64,000 nt of DNA, taken from Firmicutes bacterium ADurb.Bin146 (GTDB taxonomy: Bacteria > Bacillota > Clostridia > DUPQ01). Both the position numbers and the translations under genes were made by a program. The stretch is taken from positions 1-64,000 of the forward strand of contig MWDI01000066.1 in assembly GCA_002070475.1 (NCBI GenBank). Reading direction: 5' to 3'. A model generated the notes under the pieces. That model did not search any database and was not told where the DNA came from. It saw nothing but the letters and a program-made list of their open reading frames with translations. This document shows positions 1 through 7,561 of this stretch, in pieces. Numbering within the stretch: the first letter of the stretch is position 1; the number at the start of each line of letters is the position of its first letter.

Positions 1-164
1 TTTTCTTTCATATATGTAGTATAACAGAAAGCAGTATACAATTCAATACAATAACGAACATTTATTCGATTTATTATTTACCATATAGATCACAGCGCTT
101 TCATCTCGGCAATTGAATAACCGAGGATTCCCGCTTAAATATCCTAAAAACCATAGATTAGTTA

Positions 165-192
165 TTGACATATGTCAGTAATAGGGTATAAT
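165..192 (+). promoter_or_regulatory. Sigma-A promoter of the DUF5320/DUF134/MinD operon
   Basis: A consensus -35 TTGACA (165-170) and a perfect -10 TATAAT (187-192) are separated by 16 bp. The expected transcription start is near 199, giving a leader of about 40 nt with an AGGAGG ribosome binding site at 225-230 ahead of the first ATG at 239. It should drive all eight genes to 5052, because every gap inside the cluster is under 40 bp. The -35 lies inside the first palindromic operator. Confidence 0.85.
166..177. promoter_or_regulatory. Palindromic operator copy 1
   Basis: TGACATATGTCA is a perfect 12-bp palindrome that includes the -35 hexamer. The same 12-mer recurs at 202-213, with 36 bp between centres, so the two sites flank the -10 box. 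A dimeric repressor bound here would block RNA polymerase. The DUF134 protein encoded second in the operon is the obvious candidate; that link is inferred. Confidence 0.7.
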
Positions 193-200
193 GGTAGTAT

Positions 201-214
201 CTGACATATGTCAG
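201..214. promoter_or_regulatory. Palindromic operator copy 2
   Basis: CTGACATATGTCAG is a perfect 14-bp palindrome just after the predicted transcription start. Its 12-bp core is identical to the site at 166-177. It lies upstream of the ribosome binding site, a classical repressor position. Confidence 0.7.
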
Positions 215-238
215 AAATAGTATCAGGAGGTTACTAGA

Positions 239-532
239 ATGCCAAGATTTGATGGAACAGGACCAATGGGAATGGGGCCAATAACCGGTAGAGGATTAGG
301 ATGTTGCACAGGTGCAAGACGTCCTTTAGGTGCAGGTTATGGTGGAGGTTTTTATGGTAGGGGAAGATGCGGATTAGGATATGGAAGAGGTTTTTACGGA
401 TATTCAAGACCATATTATAATGACAATACTCAATATGCAGAAAAGCCTTCAAAAGAACTTTTATTCGATCAGAAGAAGTATCTTGAAGAAGAGCTTGCAT
501 CTATTAATAGACAGATAGATGAATTAAAATAA
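239..532 (+). CDS. DUF5320 family Gly/Cys-rich small protein
   Basis: A 97-aa protein with the DUF5320 N-terminal signature (PRFDGTGPMGMGP-TGRG) followed by a Gly/Tyr/Arg/Cys-rich low-complexity middle (residues 18-58) and a short charged helix at the C-terminus (about 70-97). The family has no established function. It recurs beside DUF134, NifX-like and Mrp/MinD genes in anaerobes, so a role in metal or Fe-S cluster handling is plausible but inferred. It is first in the operon, behind a strong AGGAGG site spaced 8 nt from the ATG. No signal peptide or membrane segment is visible, so it is probably cytoplasmic. Confidence 0.85.
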   Translation: MPRFDGTGPMGMGPITGRGLGCCTGARRPLGAGYGGGFYGRGRCGLGYGRGFYGYSRPYYNDNTQYAEKPSKELLFDQKKYLEEELASINRQIDELK

Positions 533-566
533 TTCTCAAGATGCTTAAGAACAAGGAAGGTTAACC

Positions 567-935
567 ATGGTAAGACCAAGAAAATGGCGCACAGTTTGCG
601 ATCTGCCCCAGATAAGTCGTTTCGGTCCTATGTCTTCAACAGACACTGCACTCGAAACGGTAATTATGACAGTAGATGAATATGAGACAATAAGGCTTAT
701 TGATTTTGAGGGGTTCACGCAAGAGCAGTGTGCTGATCAGATGAATATAGCCAGAACTACAATACAGGGCATATACAGCCAAGCAAGAAAAAAACTTGCA
801 GATTCACTAGTAAATGGAAAAAATCTTGTAATTGAAGGTGGAGAGTATATGTTATGCAATGGAACTGGCCGAGGTTGTCAAGGAAGAGGTTGCCGAAGAC
901 ACAGGCATGGCAACAGATTTAATGAAGAATTTTAG
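567..935 (+). CDS. DUF134 (UPF0251) family HTH DNA-binding protein
   Basis: A 122-aa protein of the DUF134/UPF0251 family. The N-terminus MVRPRKWRTVC is typical, and residues 36-80 form a sigma-70 region-4-like helix-turn-helix (the span VDEYETIRLID, then QEQCADQMNIARTTIQ). The C-terminal tail (96-115) is rich in Cys, Gly, Arg and His and could bind a metal or Fe-S cluster. It is second in the operon behind an AGGAAGG ribosome binding site. Two identical palindromes flank the operon promoter -10, so autoregulation by this protein is the simplest model. In Desulfovibrio-type ORP clusters a dedicated regulator accompanies similar genes; the equivalence here is inferred. Confidence 0.85.
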   Translation: MVRPRKWRTVCDLPQISRFGPMSSTDTALETVIMTVDEYETIRLIDFEGFTQEQCADQMNIARTTIQGIYSQARKKLADSLVNGKNLVIEGGEYMLCNGTGRGCQGRGCRRHRHGNRFNEEF

Positions 936-944
936 GAGGAATAG

Positions 945-1307
945 ATGAAAATAGCCATACCTGCAGAGGAAAAGAATCTGGATTCACAAGTTTGTGTATC
1001 TTTTGGGAGAGCACCATATTATTTATACTATAATATAGAAAATAACAAAGCAGAATTTATGGAAAATACTGCTGCAAACACGCCAGGAGGAGCAGGTATT
1101 CAAGCTGCTCAGTCTGTAATTGATAACAAGGCTGATGTCCTTCTGACTCCAAGATGTGGTGAAAATGCTGCAAAGATTATTCATTCATCTGGAATTAGAA
1201 TTTACAAGACAGTGCAAGGGACAATAAAAGAAAATATAGAACTATATAAAAAAGATTCTCTGGAACCATTAACAGAAATTCATCCTGGGTTACATGGACA
1301 TAGGTGA
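945..1307 (+). CDS. NifX/NifB-like dinitrogenase iron-molybdenum cofactor domain protein
   Basis: A 120-aa single-domain protein of the Nif11/NifX/NafY 'dinitrogenase Fe-Mo cofactor biosynthesis' fold: N-terminal strand MKIAIPA, the FGRAPYYLYY segment, and a GGAGIQAAQ-x(n)-DVLLTPRCGENA core. Family members carry metal or Fe-S clusters; the ORP protein of Desulfovibrio belongs here. No nitrogenase genes are present, so a role in nitrogen fixation is unlikely. The ribosome binding site AGGAGG lies just upstream (934-939). A second member of the family ends the operon at 4702-5052, and the two are only distantly similar. Confidence 0.85.
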   Translation: MKIAIPAEEKNLDSQVCVSFGRAPYYLYYNIENNKAEFMENTAANTPGGAGIQAAQSVIDNKADVLLTPRCGENAAKIIHSSGIRIYKTVQGTIKENIELYKKDSLEPLTEIHPGLHGHR

Positions 1308-1312
1308 ATTGT

Positions 1313-2155
1313 ATGAAGATTGCGGTATTAAGCGGTAAGGGCGGAACGGGTAAAACCTTTGTCGCTGTAAATCTAGCTTATGTAAATAATGATTCAGTTT
1401 ACATTGATTGTGATGTTGAAGAACCGAACGGACATCTTTTCTTTAATCCCGAGATAATTCAAAATAATGATATAAGTGTAAAAATACCTGTCTGTGATAA
1501 TGATTTATGTAATGGTTGTAAGAAATGCGTTCTTTTCTGTGAGTTCAACGCTTTAGCATATATTGGCGACAGGCTGATGGTGTTCGATAAAATATGTCAT
1601 TCCTGCGGAGGGTGTCAAATTGTATGTCCTCAAAAGGCAATATCAGAAAAAGACAAGACAATTGGACATTATGAGTATGGTTACTCAAACAACATAATGA
1701 TAAAAACAGGTGTTTTAAATACTGGAGAAACAACCGGGATACCTATAATAAAAAAACTATTGAAAGATGATAATTACAATACAGGCAGGGACATATTTAT
1801 TGATTGTCCTCCAGGCAGTTCATGTTCAGTTATTGAAAGCATAAAAGATGCAGATTACTGTATACTGGTTGCAGAACCTTCAGTATTCGGAGCACATAAT
1901 CTTCATATGGTATATGACCTGGTTAAACTATATAACAAACCTCATGGAGCAGTCCTCAATAAATGTATGGAAGGAGAAAATCCTTCAGCAGATTATTGCA
2001 AAAAAAGTTCTATAACAATACTTGAATCAATTAACTTCGATAAACAGCTTGGACTATTAAACTCCGAAGGTAAAATTATTTCACAGGAAAGCGAAAAATA
2101 CCGTGTTCTTTTCATGTCCCTTTTAGAAAAAGTAAAAAGCGGGATGAAAAAATGA
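1313..2155 (+). CDS. MinD/ParA-type P-loop ATPase with ferredoxin insert (first copy)
   Basis: A 280-aa P-loop ATPase. The deviant Walker A SGKGGTGKT is at residues 7-15, the 'DCDVEEPN' segment follows, and a 2x[4Fe-4S] ferredoxin insert occupies about residues 60-110 with two C-x2-C-x2-C-x3-C motifs (LCNGCKKCVLFC and ICHSCGGCQIVC). The switch motif DCPPGSSCSV follows. Proteins of this architecture form part of ORP/Mrp-type complexes in anaerobes. The ATG at 1313 is chosen because AGGTGA sits 5 nt upstream; a GTG at 1304 is in frame but lacks a ribosome binding site. It is translationally coupled to the neighbours by a near-overlap upstream and a 4-nt ATGA overlap downstream. Confidence 0.85.
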   Translation: MKIAVLSGKGGTGKTFVAVNLAYVNNDSVYIDCDVEEPNGHLFFNPEIIQNNDISVKIPVCDNDLCNGCKKCVLFCEFNALAYIGDRLMVFDKICHSCGGCQIVCPQKAISEKDKTIGHYEYGYSNNIMIKTGVLNTGETTGIPIIKKLLKDDNYNTGRDIFIDCPPGSSCSVIESIKDADYCILVAEPSVFGAHNLHMVYDLVKLYNKPHGAVLNKCMEGENPSADYCKKSSITILESINFDKQLGLLNSEGKIISQESEKYRVLFMSLLEKVKSGMKK

Positions 2156-3024
2156 AACAGTTGCTTATTTTAAGCGGAAAAGGTGGAACTGGGAAAACAA
2201 CTGTCGCTTCCGCATTTGTATCTCTTTCAAAGACTCAAGCTTATGCTGACTGTGATGTGGATGCCCCAAATCTTCATCTGATTAATCATAATAACGAATC
2301 ATATTCATCAAAAGAGTTTTATGGTTTGAAAAAAGCATATATAAACCCTGATATATGTATAGCCTGCGGATTATGTTATGAACATTGCAGATTTGATGCG
2401 ATAATCGAAGGTGAGATATTTTGTGTAGACACGAACTCATGTGAAGGTTGCGCTGTCTGCAAACTCGTTTGTCCTGTAAATGCGATTACAATGAAACCAA
2501 ACATTGTCGGAGCTCTTATGCTGTATAAAAATGAAGAAAGAGTATTCTCTACTGCAAAACTGAATCCAGGAAACGGCAACTCCGGACTACTTGTAAGCGA
2601 AGTGAAAAAGCAGATGAAGAATAATGCGAAGGAGGATACAAGGGTTGCTATCATTGACGGTTCACCTGGAATAGGCTGTCCTGTCATAGCTTCTTTAAGC
2701 GCTGTTGATATGGTCTTGATAGTTGCAGAACCTTCTCTTTCAGGCTTTTCTGATATGGAAAGAATTATAAAGACAGCAAGGACTTTTGAAACTCAGATAA
2801 TTCTATGTATAAATAAATATGATATAAATACAAGGATTACTGAACAGATAGAAAAGATGTGTGAAGAAGAACAAATCGAGTTTGTAGGCAAAATACCATA
2901 CGACACTTCTGCAATAGTTGCAATAAATAATAATAGGCCTGTCACTGACTATGAAGGGAAAGCATCTGACGCGATAAAACAGATATATATAAAAATAACT
3001 GAAAGGCTTCTTGACAAGGTATAA
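2152..3024 (+). CDS. MinD/ParA-type P-loop ATPase with ferredoxin insert (second copy)
   Basis: A 290-aa paralogue of the preceding gene. It has Walker A SGKGGTGKT (residues 8-16), 'DCDVDAPN', a ferredoxin insert at about residues 66-115 with ICIACGLCYEHC and SCEGCAVCKLVC, and the DGSPGIGCPV switch. The two copies probably act as a heterodimer, as adjacent paired MinD-like ATPases do in ORP-type clusters; this is inferred. It starts inside the stop codon of the upstream gene (ATGA overlap), indicating translational coupling and stoichiometric expression. All eight predicted cluster cysteines are present. Confidence 0.85.
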   Translation: MKQLLILSGKGGTGKTTVASAFVSLSKTQAYADCDVDAPNLHLINHNNESYSSKEFYGLKKAYINPDICIACGLCYEHCRFDAIIEGEIFCVDTNSCEGCAVCKLVCPVNAITMKPNIVGALMLYKNEERVFSTAKLNPGNGNSGLLVSEVKKQMKNNAKEDTRVAIIDGSPGIGCPVIASLSAVDMVLIVAEPSLSGFSDMERIIKTARTFETQIILCINKYDINTRITEQIEKMCEEEQIEFVGKIPYDTSAIVAINNNRPVTDYEGKASDAIKQIYIKITERLLDKV

Positions 3025-3026
3025 CA

Positions 3027-3848
3027 TTGATTATAAAGACTTTGGTTGAAGATACTACTAGTAAAAATAACCTGCGATCAGAACACGGTTTAAGCCTTTA
3101 TATTGAAACATCAGGCAAAAAAATACTATTCGATTCGGGTACCAGCGGTCTTTTCATGGAAAATGCCATAAAAATGGGAATAGATATTTCAAAAATCGAT
3201 TATGCGATTATATCACATGGACACAACGATCATGGAGGTGGGCTGGAAAGGTTTTTTGAAGCAAACAGTAAGGCAGAAGTATTTATACATGAGAGTGCTT
3301 TTGACAAACACTATTCATTAAGAAATGGCAGCATGGTATATATAGGGCTTGATGAGAAATTAAGGAAAAACGAAAGGATTGTATATGTAAAGGGACGCTT
3401 CTTCATATGTAAAGGCATAGAGCTTTTCTCAGATGCTAAAACTACCATGCCTCTTCCTGTAGCAAACAGCAATTTATATACTGAATACAAAGGGAAAATT
3501 ATTCCGGACGATTTTTCTCACGAGCTTTATCTGACAACTGCAGAAGAAAGCAGGCATTTTCTTCTTACAGGGTGCACGCATAACGGGATAATGAATATTA
3601 TGGAGCATTACAGGGAAATGAAAGGATATATGCCGCAAATTATCATAGGAGGACTGCATCTACAAAGCAGGACATATACGCCAAGAAAAGATGATGTGTT
3701 TATGAAGGAACTATCAGATTATATGATAAAATCACAAACTGTTTTCTATACATGTCATTGCACCGGAAAGGATGCGTTCGATATACTTAAACAAGACTTA
3801 AAAAACAAGATACATTATTTATGTACTGGTGATGAAATAAATATTTGA
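3027..3848 (+). CDS. MBL-fold metallo-hydrolase (COG1237-like)
   Basis: A 273-aa metallo-beta-lactamase-fold protein. The metal-binding HxHxDH motif appears as SHGHNDHGG (about residues 62-70), followed by later ligands in TGCTHNG and GGLHL. It resembles the COG1237 group annotated as dihydropterin-aminobenzene-phosphate synthase-like hydrolases, often found beside Mrp/MinD Fe-S ATPases in anaerobes; the substrate is unknown. The start is TTG at 3027, preceded by AAGGT 6 nt upstream, only 2 bp after the previous stop. It sits in the middle of the operon, so a link to the same metallocluster process is likely. Confidence 0.8.
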   Translation: MIIKTLVEDTTSKNNLRSEHGLSLYIETSGKKILFDSGTSGLFMENAIKMGIDISKIDYAIISHGHNDHGGGLERFFEANSKAEVFIHESAFDKHYSLRNGSMVYIGLDEKLRKNERIVYVKGRFFICKGIELFSDAKTTMPLPVANSNLYTEYKGKIIPDDFSHELYLTTAEESRHFLLTGCTHNGIMNIMEHYREMKGYMPQIIIGGLHLQSRTYTPRKDDVFMKELSDYMIKSQTVFYTCHCTGKDAFDILKQDLKNKIHYLCTGDEINI

Positions 3849-3861
3849 TGAGGAGAAAAAA

Positions 3862-4698
3862 ATGAACAAAGAATGTGACAACAACTGCGAAAATTGCATA
3901 TCTGAAAACAAGGGAAAAAAAGAACCTAAAACCGATTTTTATGTTAATATGCACCATTTAAGCAGTATAAAGAAAGTAATTGCAGTAGTCAGTGGAAAAG
4001 GTGGAGTCGGTAAATCAATGGTAACTTCCATGCTTGCTGTCCTGATGAAAAGAAAGGGATACCATACAGCAGTTCTGGATGCTGACATAACTGGTCCTTC
4101 AATACCAAAAACTTTTAATATAAAGGGAAAGGTTTCAGGAAGTGATTTAGGAATGTATCCATTAAAAAGCAAAACAGGCATTGACATAATGTCCATTAAT
4201 CTGCTTTTAGAGCATGATAATGATCCTGTAGTATGGAGAGGACCTTTGCTTGGTAATGTTGTTAAGCAATTCTGGTCTGAAGTCATATGGACAGATGTAG
4301 ATTATATGTTTATAGATATGCCACCAGGTACTTCAGATGTACCTTTAACTATATTCCAATCAATACCTATTGATGGAATAATAGTAGTTACATCTCCTCA
4401 GGATCTAGTTACTATGATTGTTGAAAAAGCAGTTAAAATGGCAGATATGATGAATATTCCTGTTTATGGAATAATAGAAAATTATTCATATTTTCTCTGT
4501 CCTGACAATAATATAAAATACACGATTTTTGGTGAAAGCCACGTAGATGAGATTGCAAAGCATCATAATATAAAAGTTTTAGGTAAAATACCAATTGATC
4601 CTAAAATTTCAACTGCTTCAGATAAAGGTATGATTGAGTTGTTTGAAGGCAACTGGTTGGATGATGCTGCATTATATTTAAGTAAAATGGAGGATTAA
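3862..4698 (+). CDS. Mrp/NBP35 (ApbC-like) Fe-S carrier P-loop ATPase
   Basis: A 278-aa Mrp/NBP35-family ATPase that binds and transfers [4Fe-4S] clusters. The N-terminal extension has three cysteines (C5, C9, C12). Walker A SGKGGVGKS lies at about residues 44-52, and DADITGPSIP and DMPPGTSDVP follow. The family normally has a C-terminal CPxC that bridges the dimer; here it reads YFLCPDNN (Cys near residue 213), so the second cysteine is absent. Either cluster binding is altered or the N-terminal cysteines compensate. The ribosome binding site is GAGGAG (3849-3854). In Desulfovibrio the equivalent (MrpORP) partners the ORP complex. Confidence 0.85.
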   Translation: MNKECDNNCENCISENKGKKEPKTDFYVNMHHLSSIKKVIAVVSGKGGVGKSMVTSMLAVLMKRKGYHTAVLDADITGPSIPKTFNIKGKVSGSDLGMYPLKSKTGIDIMSINLLLEHDNDPVVWRGPLLGNVVKQFWSEVIWTDVDYMFIDMPPGTSDVPLTIFQSIPIDGIIVVTSPQDLVTMIVEKAVKMADMMNIPVYGIIENYSYFLCPDNNIKYTIFGESHVDEIAKHHNIKVLGKIPIDPKISTASDKGMIELFEGNWLDDAALYLSKMED

Positions 4699-4701
4699 AT
4701 C

Positions 4702-5052
4702 ATGAAAATTGCAGTAGCAAGCGAAAAAAAAATGGTAACGGAGCATTTCGGACATTGTGAAAATTTTAATATCTTCAATATTGAAGATAATAAGATAATC
4801 AAGGAGGAATCCATACCAAATCCAGGTCACAGACCCGGATTCCTTCCAAAATTCCTTGCTGAACAAGAAGTTAATGTGATAATGTCCGGTGGAATGGGTC
4901 AAGGTGCAGTTGATTTGTTTAGTGAGCATAAAATTGAAGTTATTACTGGTGTGACTGGTGATGCTAAAAAAGCTGTTCTGGAATATCTTAAAGGTAAACT
5001 GATATCATCCGGTTCTGTATGCCATGAGCATCAACACAATGAAAATTGCTAA
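4702..5052 (+). CDS. NifX/NifB-like dinitrogenase cofactor domain protein (second copy)
   Basis: A 116-aa single-domain protein of the NifX/NifB C-terminal fold: MKIAVASE, then TEHFGHCENFNIF and the MSGGMGQGAVDLF core. The His/Cys-rich tail CHEHQHNENC (about 105-116) is a possible metal ligand set and is missing from the first NifX-like protein of the operon. It follows the Mrp gene by 3 bp with GGAGG just upstream (4689-4693), and is the last gene of the operon. The downstream gene is convergent and only 11 bp away, and no intrinsic terminator is obvious between them. Confidence 0.85.
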   Translation: MKIAVASEKKMVTEHFGHCENFNIFNIEDNKIIKEESIPNPGHRPGFLPKFLAEQEVNVIMSGGMGQGAVDLFSEHKIEVITGVTGDAKKAVLEYLKGKLISSGSVCHEHQHNENC

Positions 5053-5063
5053 AGAATCAAACA

Positions 5064-6527
5064 TTACTCAACAACAATACGCCCTTCAACTTTTGAGTCA
5101 GCAAGCCTTGCAGCCATAAAAGCTTCTTCAAGAACATCACAACAGGAAGTGGATATTACCCTGATAGGAGAGTTGGCTTCTGCTTCCTTTTTAGTAATAC
5201 CTATGAATTCCTCTATGTTGTTGAAATGATACTCCTGCATACCGACTGAATATATATGATTGTCATCTAAAGGCTGGTTTTCTAATGTAATGTTTGTAAT
5301 CTTGTTCAGTTTTTTCGAGTAATTTACCTTGAACCCTTTGGAAACCTGATAGAATTCGGTATGGCTGTCCAATTCTTTGCCTAAAATTGTACTGAAAGCT
5401 TTCTCTATCTGCTTTTTAGTTAATTTAATCCTGAATATCTTATCATCAAATGGAAAACATTCTTTAAAGTCCTTAAGTGTCACTATAGGACCTAGTTCCT
5501 GTTTTCTTATACTGCCTGAAGCAAATAGCATAATATCCAGTCCTAGACTGTCTGCAACAACATCAGCACAAAGATTGCCTAATTCTGTTTCCTGATTTCT
5601 TGCAGGATGCTTTAGCGAGCGGTTAAAACGAGTGATAATTCTAGCAAATTTTTCATGAGTCTTTTCATGATAATGCAGAATTATATCTTCTAAATCCTTA
5701 TCAACAGGACAGTGAGAACTGTTAATAGGTATAGCCTGCCATTTCCACTCATGTATACAATTGTTATCTTTATCAATGATAATATCAAATCTGCCTACCT
5801 GGTCAGCACCAGTTCCAGCTTGAGCTATTACTATCCCATTAACTGTTTCCGGCTGTTCCATGAATGTATGGGAGTGACCGCCTATTATTATATCTACACC
5901 CCAGGAAGGATCCAAAATTGAAGCCAGCTTCTTGTCTTCCTCAAAACCAATATGTGTAAGCAGTACTGTAAAATCTATATCTTCCTTATTATATGCATTA
6001 CATATCCTTCCTATTTCCTTAGCAGCTTCATATACATCAACAATAGAGCCAATCAGGTTTTCCTGTTTTGTTTGTGCAATTACTTCTTCTGTAAGAATAC
6101 CTATATAAAGTATCTTGATACCTCCTACTTTTTCAATAAGATATGGCTTGAATAAGCGTGAGTGGTTAGTCTTTATGTATAGATTGCTGTTTATAATCGG
6201 AAACTTTGCTAGTTTTTCAATAAATAAAAGATGGGCAATACCATAATCTACTTCATGATTTCCTAAGGTCACAACATCAGGTGAAAGCATATTTACTATC
6301 TCTATAGTGGAAATACCTCTGTATTCTGAATCAATTATGGAACCCCTGAACATATCTCCTGCAATTACATATACAACATTTTCTTCTTCTTTTCTCACTT
6401 TATCAATATAACCTGATAGCATAGATACTCCTCCAACAAGCACATTATCAATTCTCTCGCTCATGAAATCGCCGTGCATATCATTAGAATGCAATAAAGT
6501 CAGCTTCCTCAAATCTCTCTTTTCCAT
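5064..6527 (-). CDS. Bifunctional metallophosphatase/5'-nucleotidase family protein
   Basis: A 487-aa protein with an N-terminal calcineurin-like metallophosphoesterase domain and a C-terminal 5'-nucleotidase domain. Metal ligands are visible in LLHSNDMHGD (D16, H18), AGD (56-58), GNHE (89-92) and GGHSHT. The C-terminal domain begins near residue 300 (ARNQETELGNLCAD). Family members hydrolyse nucleoside monophosphates or UDP-sugars. Most homologues are exported, but no signal peptide is present, so this one is probably cytoplasmic. It lies 17 bp downstream of a diguanylate cyclase on the same strand and may be co-transcribed with it, which would put a nucleotide hydrolase next to a nucleotide-signalling gene. 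Confidence 0.85.
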   Translation of the reverse strand: MEKRDLRKLTLLHSNDMHGDFMSERIDNVLVGGVSMLSGYIDKVRKEEENVVYVIAGDMFRGSIIDSEYRGISTIEIVNMLSPDVVTLGNHEVDYGIAHLLFIEKLAKFPIINSNLYIKTNHSRLFKPYLIEKVGGIKILYIGILTEEVIAQTKQENLIGSIVDVYEAAKEIGRICNAYNKEDIDFTVLLTHIGFEEDKKLASILDPSWGVDIIIGGHSHTFMEQPETVNGIVIAQAGTGADQVGRFDIIIDKDNNCIHEWKWQAIPINSSHCPVDKDLEDIILHYHEKTHEKFARIITRFNRSLKHPARNQETELGNLCADVVADSLGLDIMLFASGSIRKQELGPIVTLKDFKECFPFDDKIFRIKLTKKQIEKAFSTILGKELDSHTEFYQVSKGFKVNYSKKLNKITNITLENQPLDDNHIYSVGMQEYHFNNIEEFIGITKKEAEANSPIRVISTSCCDVLEEAFMAARLADSKVEGRIVVE

Positions 6528-6544
6528 AATAAGCCCCCGTAGTT

Positions 6545-7423
6545 TTAATTATTAACTCTTTTACTCTCATACATCATTTTATCTGCTTTTTTTATTAAGT
6601 TAGCAATAAATGCATCATTATTAACAAAAGAATCTGTATAGGCTATTCCGAAATCTGCTTTAGCATGCAGATTCTTTTCACTATCATAAATAATCTGCTT
6701 CATGCTTTCTTTGATTCTTTGTACAACATCAAGAGCAGACTGCTCATTACAATCTTGAAGAACTATTAAAAATTCATCACCACCCATACGTATTACAGAG
6801 TCATTATTCCTTACACTGCTAATAAATACTTTTGCGGTATTTCTTAAAACTTCATCCCCTGTATCATGCCCGTATTCGTCATTAATATTCTTAAACTTTT
6901 TCATGTCAATCACAATAAAAGTTATTTCGCTTCTAGAATTCTCTGAAAAATCAGTAAGATATACCTTTTCATCAAAATACCTTCTATTATAGGCTTTTGT
7001 AAGAGAATCAATATATTGGAGCTTCTCTGATTTTATTATTTTATCTACAAGCTCATTCTTACCTATCGCATTAAAAAAAACTTCATCAGTTATGTTTGCT
7101 ACTATTTCCAAAACATACTCATTAGTTATACCTTCATTATCCTTTATATCAACAGGTTTTGAAACTACATAGTATGTTTCATCATCAACAAATTCATATT
7201 TTGTAAAACGCTTTTTTTCATTTAATGCTTTCATACTAATACAATTTAGACATCGTTTTTCTTTTTGCCAAATTCTATAACATGAATAATCTTCATAACT
7301 TATATTTCCATCACTATCAAAGTTACAAATTTTCCAAATCCATGGATTAACAATTCTTGCAACATCAAACACATTATTCATTGCGCTAAGCATCTTTACA
7401 ACGTCTTTTGCAATATAAACCAT
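6545..7423 (-). CDS. Diguanylate cyclase with cysteine-containing N-terminal sensor domain
   Basis: A 292-aa protein. The C-terminal GGDEF domain (about residues 125-290) has an intact GGDEF at about 213-217 and so should make cyclic di-GMP. The N-terminal part (1-120) looks PAS-like and contains a cysteine pattern, C-x10-C-x2-C (around CYRIWQKEKRCLNC), which could bind a metal or Fe-S cluster or act as a redox switch; that is inferred. No membrane segment is seen, so it is cytoplasmic. It has its own promoter in the divergent intergenic region and is followed closely by the phosphoesterase gene. Confidence 0.85.
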   Translation of the reverse strand: MVYIAKDVVKMLSAMNNVFDVARIVNPWIWKICNFDSDGNISYEDYSCYRIWQKEKRCLNCISMKALNEKKRFTKYEFVDDETYYVVSKPVDIKDNEGITNEYVLEIVANITDEVFFNAIGKNELVDKIIKSEKLQYIDSLTKAYNRRYFDEKVYLTDFSENSRSEITFIVIDMKKFKNINDEYGHDTGDEVLRNTAKVFISSVRNNDSVIRMGGDEFLIVLQDCNEQSALDVVQRIKESMKQIIYDSEKNLHAKADFGIAYTDSFVNNDAFIANLIKKADKMMYESKRVNN

Positions 7424-7443
7424 ATAATACCTACCTTTTCTTC

Positions 7444-7473
7444 ATTATATCATCAAAAATAGGTTTTATTCAA
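7444..7473 (-). promoter_or_regulatory. Promoter of the diguanylate cyclase/nucleotidase pair
   Basis: Read on the - strand, TTGAAT (7473-7468) and TATAAT (7449-7444) are separated by 18 bp, about 20 nt upstream of the cyclase start codon at 7423. It is back-to-back with the promoter at 7489-7517 that serves the divergent aldo/keto reductase. Confidence 0.6.
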
Positions 7474-7488
7474 TTACCTATACTGCTT

Positions 7489-7517
7489 TTGACATACATG
7501 ATATTGCATTATATAAT
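7489..7517 (+). promoter_or_regulatory. Consensus promoter of the aldo/keto reductase gene
   Basis: A perfect TTGACA (7489-7494) and a perfect TATAAT (7512-7517) with 17-bp spacing. Transcription should begin near 7524, only 8 nt before the ATG at 7532. This supports the GTG at 7562 as the real start. Confidence 0.8.
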
Positions 7518-7561
7518 TAGAAAAGCGTCTTATGAAAAACAGGCATTTATTGGAGGTAATA

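Noticed and set aside
1..164. Hairpin CTCGG-N11-CCGAG near 112-126 as the terminator of a gene left of the window
   Set aside because: The stem is only 5 bp and has no T-run; the gene it might serve is outside the window.
7532..7561. ATG 7532 as the start of the ferredoxin-type aldo/keto reductase
   Set aside because: It lies about 8 nt after the predicted transcription start and has no ribosome binding site; GTG 7562 has GGAGG 5 nt upstream.
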